Assembly (NCBI GenBank): GCA_028554645.1
Contig: JAQOOI010000017.1
Coordinates: forward strand, 1,240,001-1,304,000
Reading direction: 5' to 3'
DNA: 64,000 nt
Source: Omphalotus guepiniiformis
Taxonomy: Eukaryota; Basidiomycota; Agaricomycetes; Agaricales; Omphalotaceae
Shown here piece after piece: positions 12,849-23,932 of this stretch; positions within the stretch are counted from its first letter, which is position 1; each line of letters starts with the position of its first letter. A program made the translations under genes and the position numbers. The notes below the pieces were generated by a model. It saw nothing but the letters and a program-made list of their open reading frames with translations, was not told where the DNA came from and ran no database searches.

Positions 12849-13439
12849 AATTGAGGAAGACTTATATAAATGGACAGTGATGGATCAGAGAAGTTACCAT
12901 ATTGGCCTAAATACGTAAAGCTCCAGACAGAGTAAGACGTTTTCCTGTCGATATGACGTTTTAATCAGACATATTCTGGCGAAATTCACAGCTATGTTTT
13001 TTGTGAAGCCATAAGAGACTGAGACTTTTGACTGCGATTTCTGCTGTGCTTACCCCACGGGGACCAACTTGTCCACGTGACACTTTCCGAGTCGGGGTTT
13101 GCCAGCAGTGACTTTGTATTCTAAATTCAAGATAAACCTAAGAGAGAAACCTGACCATGCAAGAGAGGAAGCCGCATATGTTTTCTTCAATTCACTCAAT
13201 CACAAGCAATCACTGATACATAACTGAGAATCATATGATGATTTTGACTAGAGTCGACTTGGCGATGTGAAGAGCCCTTGGTCACGGAATACATTATTCT
13301 TCACACTCTTCCCGAATTCCGCATATATTCTCAAAAGTCCGTACTGTATTTTAAGCGTCAGCGGTCAAAGCAGTACTACAAAGTAAATAAATCACAACAA
13401 ATCGATTATCTTGGGATTTTGCCGCCGGCATTTACATCC
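12849..13439. other. Intergenic region, divergent promoters
   Basis: About 590 bp between the start of the Ser/Pro-rich gene and TRM82. Apart from the TATA-like element at 12862-12871 and a few short AT-rich tracts I see no gene, RNA or repeat here. Confidence 0.6.
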
Positions 13440-15541
13440 ATGTCGAATTTCCCTCATTCCCTCCTTCTCCTCCCGCCTTCTGCCCCAGTGGTCGTGATAT
13501 CAGGCCCTCATATTCAGACCCTTGATACAACGTACGAGCCACAGCACATCTTTGGTCATTTATATTTATCAACATTCTCTTAGGACCGGAGATGTTCTTT
13601 CGTCTACCTTGAACTCAAACCCTGAAGTCACAAAATCTATAAAACAGTCAGGCCCGATACGATACGCGGTTATTGATGGCTCGAATACGCACCTTGCTAC
13701 CCTAGCTGATGACAAGAGACTCAAAGTTTGGAAAATAGACGGACTCGAGCTTCTGCATGAGAGGTAATATCAACTTCCACGCCTTTGCCTTCTTTTCTCA
13801 TTGCATCTGAAGGGAGCTGCCAAAAAGACCGACGAGTGCTTGTTTCACTGCTGATGGTCAGACTATCGTTGTCGCCGACAAGTTTGGCGATGTCTTCAGG
13901 TCAGATATATCCCAATTTTCGCTCGGAGCTACCTCTTTGACGTTGTATTCCAGCTACCCTTTGCATCCGACTGTACAAGTTGCGCCCGCGGAACCTGAAA
14001 TAGCAGAAAATCAACCTGCAGCAGAAGCTCCTCCTGAGCCGTCTACATCTACCTCCTCCCCGCCCTCGAAAAAGAAAAGGTCAAAAAAGCCAAAGACAGA
14101 CAATCCTCCTAAACCTCGGGATTCCATCATCTCACATCCCGCTGCACCTGAAGGAACTCTCATCCTGGGCCACACCTCCCTCCTAACGACCTTTCTTCTC
14201 ACATCGAACAATCAATATATAATTACCGCTGATAGAGATGAACATATCCGAGTGAGTTGGTACCCTCAAGGTTACTGCATCGAGTCATACTGCTTGGGAA
14301 GTACCCAGTGAGTAATATTATTTCTATCTTCTTCTTAATTATCTCAACAACATTCCAAGGTTCGTCTCAGCCATACACATCCCTTCATTTGACCAGTCCT
14401 CTCTGATCTCGGGTGGTGGCGATCATGTACTCAAGATATGGGATTGGATGACGGGGGCCTTGAAACATGACATTCCAATCTTAGAGTCTGTCAAAGACTT
14501 TATAAGAGTCAAAATCAAGCCGTATAAACGAAACAAATCTGGTGATAATGAGAATGTTGATGACAGCCGAGAGGGTACCGAGGATGTTGGAGCTGAAACA
14601 GACAATGGACCAGCTTCAACGAACGAAACCAGTCCAGACGAAGAGACAGTGCTTTCGGTTCATAAAATTAGATCATATGAATATAAGGACAAGAAGCAAA
14701 TTCTGTTCAGCGTTACTGGGTTCGTTGTGATTACACTTTGGCTAATCGCCTTTCTGACGCCTTTTTTTGAAACAGCGGCTCTGCATTATTCTGCGTTGCC
14801 CACCCTGAAAAAGGGTCTACCACCGTCGACTCACCCAGGGCATTAGACTTGGGCAGCCCTATCCTCGATTTTGCCATTGACGCCCAGGGTCTGGTGTGGA
14901 TTTGTGTCGATGTGAATTGGGCAGTCTCTGGAGAACCTTCTGAGGAAGCATCAGTAAGGTTAGCTAGAATGTCAGAGGGTGGAGAGGTAAATCATTGAAT
15001 TGTGTTTGGATAACAACTCACTACATCGACTCTGCAAAGCTCATCGAAGCTGCCTCGGGCAGTCTTCCCACCTCTTCTTCAGCTGTCTTACAAAGTCTGA
15101 ATACCAAATGTCGAATCCCAGGCAAGTCTCTCTTCTTCCTTTTCCTGAAAGTGCCTTACGTTTCGTTCAGCATCTACGGAAGAGCTTTCTTCACTTTCCT
15201 TCTACACCTCCCTGTCAACACTCCCAAAGAACAATTCCGGTGAAGACGAAGATGGAGAAGGAGATCCTTCTCGTGCTGGGACACCTCAGGCGGGCACTGG
15301 TATACCTAAAAGCGTCAAGACTAATACGCGTAGGAGAGAAGGACAGGGAGCCGGAGGAGGAAAGAAGGAGATAGGGAAACAAAAAAGTAAAAAGGCGGTA
15401 GAGGAGAGGAAGAGATTAATGGAACAGAAGGAAGGTGGCATAGAGGAGGAAGGTGAACGTGAAACGAAACGGACGAAGTCGGTGGATGATACGTTGGAGA
15501 ATTATTCAACTGCACCGGATGTAGATATGGCAGATATATGA
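13440..15541 (+). CDS. TRM82: TRM82/WDR4, non-catalytic subunit of tRNA m7G46 methyltransferase
   Basis: Eight exons (13440-13531, 13584-13763, 13813-13899, 13954-14307, 14360-14719, 14776-14986, 15040-15121, 15171-15541) encode 578 residues. WD40 blades are visible: LATLADDKRLKVWKI, SACFTADGQTIVVADKFGDV, then GHTSLLTTFLLTSNNQYIITADRDEHIRVS and LISGGGDHVLKIWDW. TRM82 scaffolds the TRM8 methyltransferase for N7-methylation of G46 in tRNA. A Pro/Ser/Lys-rich insertion interrupts the second and third blades and the C-terminus is Lys/Glu-rich. The seventh intron (15122-15170) has a GC donor (GCAAGT) with a CAG acceptor; only this junction keeps the frame. Confidence 0.9.
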
Positions 15542-15724
15542 GCTTACAAAAAAAAGCTCACTAAAGAGCATGATAACTTGCAATGTATGAATATTAGGAG
15601 TTGAGCAGAGTTGAGCCTGGATTCTGAGCTGCAGCGCGTACAGCCGTAAGTGCCGGCGGCAAATACATTTCCGGCAACACTTGTGGGCGTTGTTTATCGA
15701 ACCTAGTTCTGCTAATTCTACAGT

Positions 15725-17309
15725 ATGAGTTTAAAGAAAAGGTGAGTGGGTGTCCCGTATATCTATTCGAGAACCTATCTCAAAGTGATTTGTTTCTCAG
15801 CAAACTAGATCTTCTTGTACGCGTCCGGTATTCAAATCCTCTACCCGCTCCGCCATGTCCACCAAAATTACTCGATATACCTACGAACCCTATCCGCTAT
15901 GCTCAGCCCGAATTTCTCAACTCAATAGCAAACAATGCACCGCTACCTATGATTGTAGATGCTGAATGTGGCATGCCTTTGGATCTGGGCAAATGGGAAT
16001 CGCTTTGGGAGGAGAACGCGGATGATTCAGGTGAAGAGGCTTGTCCTTAGCTCGTGGACAGACGGAATCTGAAGTGTTTATCTTCTAGCATTGAACCCAG
16101 ACCTTGGCAATTTACCCAAGCTTGACCCCAAAGACGAATACCTAGCCTACGACACTGGGTCCGCGGTCTACACCAATGGACACTCCGCTACACCTTCAGT
16201 TATGCCTGCTCTAGGTCAAGTAACTTGGCTACGAAAGACCGAATACACCAGTGACCGCTCTCAAAAATCTCTTCTTGAACCGTGCGTGTCAGTTTCATAA
16301 ACGACTGAGTTTTCCCGGACTGAACAACTTTCTACTAGGAAACAAGTCATGCTTGCCCCAATAGACGTTTCTCGGGACGCACAACTACGCGATATCGAAG
16401 CTTCATTCGTTGCTTGTAACAGTGATTTCTCTTTGGAAGATCTCCGGCACCCGAATAAACCGAATGTTACGGCGGTAGAATCCTATGAAGTTTTGCCTGA
16501 TAGTGAGATTTGGGCAAACCAATATGATTTGTTCACTTTCGCAGAACGGCCTGGGGAAAGACCTGTCGATGTGAGTTCTCCTCTTACCCGTTTGAGCAGC
16601 TCTGATGCGGCGTGGTTTGTCGAAATTTAGGTTGAAGATGAAAGGATGGATTGCGCTATACTCCGGCCAATGAAATCTGATCACGACTCCTTCCTGGCGT
16701 ATTATCTTACCGAATTTGACGAAGCCGCAATCAAGTTCAAGGAAACTCGAAATTCTGTGCAGCCGTATGAAGTTCCTCCAAACGAAGAGGTCTGTCAATA
16801 TTGTCTACATCTCATTTTTGAAGATATTCATGCATGACATTGTTATAGCCTACCCTATTCAAGTTTGTTCGTGACTATGAAACTGTAAAAGTTGAACAGG
16901 AGGTTCCAAATGAATTCTTACTCGTTCTCGACGAAGGCGCACCCTCAAGCACCTTCCAGGAAGTCTTTGAGGATGACGACCAGAAGCCACGGTCAAGACC
17001 GAAGGGAGCGTATTATAAGAACATTGAACGTAAGATGCGTCTGAAGAAGAAGCGAGCAAATGTAGGCGTCTTTTTATTCCCGTTGAAAAACTCATTCTCA
17101 TCATCTATCAGGCATACGAACAATACGAGGACAAGTGGGATACCATAAAAGTAACACATGTACCCATGAGCCGAGAGGAGGAAGAGGAGCGGGAAGAGGC
17201 GTTGGCTGAAGTGTTGGACCCTTTGTTCTTGATGAGAGGTGAAGCTGATGCGGACGGAGAAGTGGAGGTATTAGATGGTGAGATACCGATTATACCTGGG
17301 GAGACTTGA
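15725..17309 (+). CDS. PAF1: PAF1, RNA polymerase II-associated complex subunit
   Basis: Seven exons (15725-15741, 15801-16030, 16089-16281, 16339-16570, 16631-16789, 16849-17061, 17112-17309) encode 413 residues, a normal length for fungal Paf1. Recognisable blocks are DLLVRVRYSNPLP, LDIPTNPIRY, DAECGMPLDL, WLRKTEYTS, DLFTFAERPGERP and PNEFLLVLDEG, ending in an acidic tail. The Paf1 complex accompanies elongating RNA polymerase II and promotes H2B ubiquitination and H3K4 methylation. The first exon encodes only six residues. All introns are canonical. Same strand as TRM82, 183 bp downstream. Confidence 0.95.
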
Positions 17310-17522
17310 GTAGAGCTGGGTGCTGTCAGTAGGTATATATGTATGTTACTAGTCGGGCTCTCAATGCATGTCTTGCACGACGTGATAAGCTAAGTACACA
17401 CGCAGTCACGATATGGGATTTCGAGGTCAGATTTTTGTCTTTGACATGTTTCATAGAATGCGATACATGTGTCATAGTAACAGAATATGCAGATACAGAG
17501 AGAAGAACGTGAAGGAAGAAGT

Positions 17523-18038
17523 CTATGCCTCCGTAATTTCCCGCAGACGACGAACAGTGCTACATGTACAGCGGTAAGTACCAGCTAAATGAGCAAACAA
17601 ACAGTTTCGACACACCTGCGAACTGTTGCGGCCGCTGTCGTCGACACTGACCAGGCTCCACCCGCGATGACTTTCCTGCATGCTCCACACGACCAGATAC
17701 CAACTGCCTTTCTTTTTACGGTGTCCTAATACCACAATTTCGTCAACATCCGACAGAGATTCGTTTCTAGTAAACGACGTACTTTGCCGCAGAACGTGCA
17801 GGTGTATCGTGCGTGCTGCGAGATTTCCATCTTTTTGACCTGCTTTCGCAGAGAGGCACCATAACGCTAGAGACATCCCAAAAACATTTCATTCCCGCAC
17901 GAAAGATAGATTTGAAGATGGTTGAAACTCACAGTACCGTATTTACCAGTGATGCCTACTTTCTTGGTGCGTTTTGTCTAGATGATTAGGGTGAGCCGTT
18001 GCTCGATACAGTGAACATGCGAACGATGAGCATACCAT
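17523..18038 (-). CDS. RPL43: 60S ribosomal protein eL43 (L37a)
   Basis: Spliced reading from ATG at 18038 gives 92 residues, the family length: [30 protein letters not shown], then a zinc ribbon with CTFC and CGAC, and the conserved end [12 protein letters not shown]. The first exon holds only the ATG codon, followed directly by an intron (17978-18035), an arrangement common for ribosomal protein genes. Four canonical introns. It starts 187 bp from the divergent SNM1/PSO2 gene. Confidence 0.95.
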
Positions 18039-18225
18039 CTTGATGTGTTTGCGGGCGGATGGACTGTCGGTTTTACGAGGCAACGACTGAAGATCTGTTA
18101 TTGGGTGCGTGGGACACTGTTGTATAAACTATGCAGTTTCTTCCAGCCACCGTATTCAGTCGGTCCGAGGCTTACCGTAACATGGGTCTCGGGCCGACGG
18201 CACCGGTGACGCGCCAATCACGTGG

Positions 18226-20798
18226 ATGTATGATGAGACATCCTCCTTAACCATCGACCAAACCGCGAAGGTTGGAAATACTCGGATGGCTGCAGGGACC
18301 AAGAAGGGCGGCAGCCTTCCTAGACAATCAACTACACTTCTGAACTTCTTCACCTCTGATTCTTCTTCTTCGAAGAAAGATGTATCAACTACCAGTCGGA
18401 AAAAGCCAGGTCGTCGCCGCAAGTCCAGCACGAACATCCCAACTAACCCCCAGGACATTATTGTAATTGACTCTGATTCCGACAACGAAACTGACTCTGC
18501 GGTTAACTCACGGTCGATCAAGAAACGGAGGTTCAGCGAGAGCTCTGGGGAAGTCGAGATTGTTGAACGGCTTCAGTCCATCGACAAACAATCATGTCAC
18601 AGCGAAGACATGCAACCACCTGGACGATCTTCTAGTTGGTTTGGGAAGCCGACGTCCCTGTTACTCAGCTCGACTCATGCAGATCCTAAGCCCGAGAACG
18701 TTGGCTACTCCTCTCTGCCATCTACATCCACAGCTGAGGGGTCATTTGGCAAAACGACCACCCTTCTGCTCTCTAGCAATGTCAAATGCGGATCTGGTGG
18801 ACAACATGCCTCCCCACCCTGCAGTGACGCGTTAGCTGGAGATGGTTCGCGTTCAACAAATCTGGATATGCCCAGCGAGCTGTTTGATGAGAATGAATGG
18901 GGTATGGGGGATGACGAGGCAATCATCACTCCAGCTGGAGAGGGTGTGGATGATGAAGGCTTCGAACTTCCGTTAGAAGACGAAGTAGTGATCATTGAGA
19001 ATCCACTACAAAGCACAAGTTCGTCGAAATCTCGGACGTCTACGCCCAAATCGCTAGCCTTACGCACGCATGCTAGCGATATAGAACCGAAACAACAGAA
19101 ATCGGGAAGCAATGCATATTCTGTTCTAATGTCGTCACATAAAGAGAATGAGGCTTGGAAGGAAGCTACTGCCGCCGAGGACCGTAGTTTCCGACCCAAC
19201 AAAGCCAACGGTTCCAGACGGAAAGCTCCTTTCTACAAGATCTTACAAGGTATGCCCATTGCTGTCGATGCATTCAAATATGGCACCATACCAGGTGTTA
19301 CAGCTTACTTCTTAACGTGAGGTGTCCTATTGTGTCCTCCTGTCGCCCAGTTGCTGAGTTTTGGAAGCCAATTAGACATGCTCACTCGGATCATTATACA
19401 CTCCTTAGTTCCTCATGGAACAGTGGGCCCATTTACTGCTCTCAGGGCACAGCAAACTTGATTATGCACATGCTGAAGGTGGACCGACAATGGGTTCACC
19501 CGCTCCCGATGGATGTGCCTACCGAAATTCCTAATACTGGCGGAGTCCGCGTAACTCTCATTGAAGCCAACCATTGTCCAGGATCTTGTCTGTTCCTTTT
19601 TGAAGGCAAGCAGACTGTCGACGCGGGAGATAGCACTTTCAAGTCGGCGTTTGTTGGTTCGGCGAGAAGTTTTCGTTATCTTCATTGTGGAGATTTTCGC
19701 GCGTCTCCTCAACATGTTCTGCACCCTGCTGTGAAAGGGAAAAGAATAGATCACGTATACCTCGATACAACGTATCTTGACCCCAGGGTGCGTTTTCACT
19801 CGATCGTGTATGGTCATGCAGTGATAAAAATGGTTATTACAGTATACTTTTCCGCCTCAACCACTCGTCATATCTGCCTGCGCTGAGTTGGCAAAGCGAA
19901 TCGCGAATGGTCCCTCCGTCCATGACAAGCCTGAAGCGCTCAAGATGAATTCCTGGTTCTCTTCTGCGCATTCTCAAGATGTGAAGGGGAAGCAGAAAGC
20001 AGACAGAGTATTGATGGTTGTAGGGTATGTTCTAGCATCAACCGCTTTTCATCTTTTTCATAACTATCTACAGAACGTATTCCATTGGTAAGGAACGTAT
20101 AGTCAAAGGTGAACTGTCTGCTTGTGTTCGCTGGGTGTCCCGCCAACTTAAATGCACGTATAATTCTCTGTAGCTATTGCTAAGGCGCTACAGACACGGG
20201 TCTATTGTGACTCCCGCAAGGCTGCTATCCTGCGATGTCAGTCGGATCCCGAGTTGCATGCGCTGATGACCACAAACCCTATAAGTGCCGATGTGCACAT
20301 AGTCCCGCTGAGTTGGGTCACCTCTGACAAACTGAAGGAGTACGTCGCAAGATTCAAGGGCCATTTTCACAAGGCGGTTGGCTTTAGACCTACCGGTTGG
20401 ACGTAAGCAAATATATAACGTAAATTGCCAGGATTACTTCTGATTCGTCTACTTTCTCCAGGTATACCCAACCCGCTGGGACCGACCAGGCACCTTCAAT
20501 CCCTACGATTGTATCGAGGGCCCAGAAGAGCAGTTTCACTTATTCTGACCTGCATCAATCACGCGGTTCTTCCGCTGCTTTACAGATGTATCCGGTTCCT
20601 TACTCGGAGCATTCTTCATTTTTCGAGTTGACATGTTTTGCGATGTCTTTCGAGTGGACAAAGATGATAGCTACAGTGAATGTCGGGAGTGAAAATTCAA
20701 GGGCAAAGATGGCGAAATGGGTGCAAAAGTGGGAGGCAGAGCGTAGAAAGAAAAGTCGAGACTACATTGTACCACACCGACAATCTGACTATTGGTAG
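18226..20798 (+). CDS. PSO2: SNM1/PSO2 DNA interstrand cross-link repair nuclease
   Basis: Six exons (18226-19316, 19376-19787, 19843-20024, 20074-20108, 20174-20402, 20462-20798) encode 761 residues. The disordered N-terminal half is followed by a metallo-beta-lactamase domain with [15 protein letters not shown], the metal motif [17 protein letters not shown] and the HCGDFRA box, then a beta-CASP part ending with [14 protein letters not shown] (the conserved His). Family role: 5'-3' exonuclease that processes interstrand cross-links. QSTTLLNFF at about residues 34-42 resembles a PCNA-interacting motif with one extra residue. A motif G-K-x-T-x-LLLSS occurs twice in the N-terminal region. The start could also be the in-frame ATG at 18286. 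Convergent with eS4. Confidence 0.92.
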
Positions 20799-20959
20799 AT
20801 TCGTTCAACTGCTAGCAACTGAAAATTGCCCGATCATTACATGCCTGAAAGACGTCTGCAATGAGACCATGGAATGCATGAGTATTTATGTTAGAAGAAG
20901 AGCATCCATACAAGTCATAGCATACGTAAGAAAGGTGGAATATGCGTATGGTAACCTCT

Positions 20960-21912
20960 TCACTGCTCAGCGGCCCGTTTTCTCCTGACGTCCCTCTCCT
21001 CGGAAATGGTGAGCTTGGTACCTTTGCCCTTGGGCAAAGATATCCATGGCTTGATGCCTTCACCGATGACAAAGATGTTGGTGATACTAACGGAATCAAT
21101 AAATCAATGTTATGCGATACATGTTCGAAAACGACGCACCGAGTGGCAAACGTCCTGTCCAAAGAGTCCTTCACGTGCACGATATCAAAGTCTCCAATGT
21201 GCTTCTCTCTGTGCACAATAACGCCAGCACGGCCCATGTTACGTCCACCAGTGATCATAACGATGTTACCGGTGTCAAACTTGACAAAGTCAGTGATTTT
21301 GTTCTGCTCGAGGTCGAACTTGACGGTGTCGTTGACCTTGATCAGCGGGTCAGGGTAACGGATGGTACGACCATCGTGTGTAACAATATGAGGTACACCA
21401 CGGGCACCAATGGCAACCTTGCGGACCTTGAGGAGTTTGTAGGTGGCCTCCTCGGGGGTGATTCGGTGGATGGTGAATCGGCCCTTGACGTCGTAAAGCA
21501 ATCGGAAGTGTTCCCCAGACTTCTCAATCGAAATGACATCTAGAAAAGAATGATGAGAACAAGCGTGAGTCACTAAAGAGTTACACAAACCCATGAATCC
21601 AGCAGGGTAGGTAGGGTCAGTTCGAACTTTGTTGTCGATTTTAATGAGCCGCTGCATGACAATAGAAGTCACTTCGCGACCAGTCAAGGCATACTTTAGG
21701 CGGTTACGGAGGAAGACTGTGAGGGGGAGGGATTCTCGAAGTTTATGAGGCCCAGGAGAGGGACGAGGAGCCTATAAAGAATGGCGAAGTGAGGTGCAGT
21801 TGTGATCACAATAAGAAACGTATCAGCGTACGTAGGTGCCGCCGAGCTTGTCCAACATCCATGATGAAGGAGCAGCGAGACGCTTCAAATGTTTTTTGGG
21901 TCCTCGGGCCAT
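20960..21912 (-). CDS. RPS4: 40S ribosomal protein eS4
   Basis: Four exons (21832-21912, 21591-21771, 21140-21539, 20960-21086) give 262 residues, the usual length. Start [20 protein letters not shown], then [43 protein letters not shown], a KOW-like segment [15 protein letters not shown], and the end [17 protein letters not shown]. All three introns are canonical GT-AG. The gene is convergent with SNM1/PSO2, 161 bp between stop codons. Confidence 0.96.
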
Positions 21913-22331
21913 ATTGAGAAAAATGTCAGATCTGAAGGATACGAAAACTTGGAAGCTTCAAGGTCATCCAATGCCCTAGCCGTCCATCCAACCTAATCTG
22001 GCTAATATCACCAGAAAAACTACCACAGGACCAGCAAGGAACATCTGAACAGCACACTCCAGAAGGTTTCACTAACCATATTGTACGACGGAGTGCTTGA
22101 GGAGTCTTGAGGAGGTCGCTAACGGTGACGATAGACTTTTTGGTGAGGACACTCTGCAACGCCGCGTGGGAAAACTGATGCTGAAGCCCATACTATACAA
22201 AGACAAATAAAGGACCTTCAAGCTTCAACTTTTGTGAATCTACGATGTATCTCATTTCAGATTGCTGAGCAATTTTATTCAGCGTACGAGTACGAGCCAA
22301 TGTTGTAAATGAAACTCCAAAAACAATATAT
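21913..22331. other. Intergenic region upstream of eS4
   Basis: About 420 bp between the eS4 start and the F-box gene stop. A 77-codon frame on the minus strand (21926-22159) has no recognisable homology and probably belongs to the eS4 promoter or leader. Nothing else seen. Confidence 0.5.
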
Positions 22332-23777
22332 TCATATTTTCCTTTTCAGAGCCCGGACATAAACATTTAGACCCTCCTCCTGCAATACGTCAATTAAAGG
22401 TGGGAATTGGTTATCACCATAGCCCATGTCTTTATGGGTGACAAATGTAAGGGATTGAAGAGCCGCGACACCATTTTGAGGGTTGTGCAAGTCAGAGGAA
22501 AGACGCGAACGTATGATAACTGCCAGAGTTACCATGTCTAGCGCCCCGATGTCAGCATCGCAAGTCAAACCAAGCTCCAAGTCTTCAAGCAAGGGCGCAA
22601 GAGGTATCTCACGTTTAGCATCAAGACAAGGGATGATGAAATGCTGTATGGGAGAATCCAGCCAAACTCGAAGCCTAACAATTGTTGAGGCAGCTTCTAT
22701 CAACATGAGAACATCATGTTCACTTGCAGCTGACCCGGAAAGTTCAAGACTCTTGAGAGAGCAAGAAGAAGAGCGCAGGACAGATGAAAATAGCCTAAAG
22801 GGCGGGAAAATGAATAGGCTTGCGTCGCTCATGACAGAAAGTTCTTCTAGGACGGGAGTTACTATCAAACTCCACTTGCGTGCATCGATGTCCCGCTCAA
22901 TGTGCCACGATGACCAGTAAATCCTTAGGATTCGAAGCTTGTTCAGGATGATCGGAGACCAATCTTCATCCTCCTCAATTCCTTCGACGTCGACCAGCAT
23001 AGAGCATCGAACTAGATTACGAGCACGACGTAGGACCATTGCCTGATCTGTGAAATCTGTGCTTGCATATGTTGTAAGTTGTCCCCATGGAAGATTTATG
23101 TCGGAATATTCGATAATAGGACTTCCAAAGAAACGATCAAGAATGACGAAGGAGTCCAGTGTTGGAAGAGTGCCGAAAAAGCCATTTTCGACAATCGGAT
23201 CGAAGTCCTGATCGTATGGAGAAGAACTTTCCTCCGCAGCTAGTAAAGCCAACTCCTTGAGTGAAGGCAAATTCTGTCCAACACCAGCTGCCTTGAGCTC
23301 ATTCCAGAACATTGAAGACAAATTGACATTGGCAATCTCGACAATGTGCCAACGTCTAGACACGCTCGAGAGAATTCGTAGTAATTCTGATCCGTCTGGG
23401 CGATCACACAGCGCATTTGCGATAATCCTGAAGTTGAGTAGACTATTGCCTGACCGCAGGATCCAAGTGCTGAGCACCTGCATTGCGATATCTCGGCTGG
23501 AGGGTGGCTGGCCAACATAAAAAGAACACCATAGGCTGGGGTTTGATAACGCAGTGGACCTCCACACCCTGCAAACTTGTCCAATCACCCACGGCCCTCC
23601 TCTCACATCGAAGACATCAGGCCATAAAGATGGTGGAATGTCGCCGGTAACTTGGCAATGCCCCTCATTTAACTCAGCGCAGAGGCTGCTCGAAACAGAG
23701 CTAGTAGAGAAATCGAAAACACTGAGCAAGATTTCTGTGGGAAGGCGAGATACAGCAGGCTGTGAGACAAGATTCAT
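22332..23777 (-). CDS. F-box domain protein
   Basis: A single exon of 481 codons. The N-terminus VSRLPTEILLSVFDF is a typical F-box helix start and WVIGQVCRVWRSTAL with SNPSLWCSF completes the domain as seen in the large F-box families of mushroom-forming fungi. The rest is leucine-rich with repeated short strands (for example LPSLKELALLA, LRILRIYWSSWHI, LEDLELGL), suggesting irregular leucine-rich repeats for substrate binding. Expected role: substrate receptor of an SCF ubiquitin ligase; the target is unknown. Such genes are often species-specific and copy-number variable. Confidence 0.8.
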   Translation of the reverse strand: MNLVSQPAVSRLPTEILLSVFDFSTSSVSSSLCAELNEGHCQVTGDIPPSLWPDVFDVRGGPWVIGQVCRVWRSTALSNPSLWCSFYVGQPPSSRDIAMQVLSTWILRSGNSLLNFRIIANALCDRPDGSELLRILSSVSRRWHIVEIANVNLSSMFWNELKAAGVGQNLPSLKELALLAAEESSSPYDQDFDPIVENGFFGTLPTLDSFVILDRFFGSPIIEYSDINLPWGQLTTYASTDFTDQAMVLRRARNLVRCSMLVDVEGIEEDEDWSPIILNKLRILRIYWSSWHIERDIDARKWSLIVTPVLEELSVMSDASLFIFPPFRLFSSVLRSSSCSLKSLELSGSAASEHDVLMLIEAASTIVRLRVWLDSPIQHFIIPCLDAKREIPLAPLLEDLELGLTCDADIGALDMVTLAVIIRSRLSSDLHNPQNGVAALQSLTFVTHKDMGYGDNQFPPLIDVLQEEGLNVYVRALKRKI

Positions 23778-23932
23778 CGTGGTGTAGAGGAGGTTGTCGA
23801 TAAAAGGTCATTCAATCGTGGGAATATCCGTACCTCATGCCACTCCAGAGCTATGTACATAATAAAATAGTATTCTTATACACATTAAATATCTTCCCGC
23901 TGTTGTTCCAAGTACACGCACGAATATACAGT

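Noticed and set aside
21926..22159. 77-codon minus-strand frame upstream of eS4
   Set aside because: No recognisable homology; position fits promoter or leader of the ribosomal gene.
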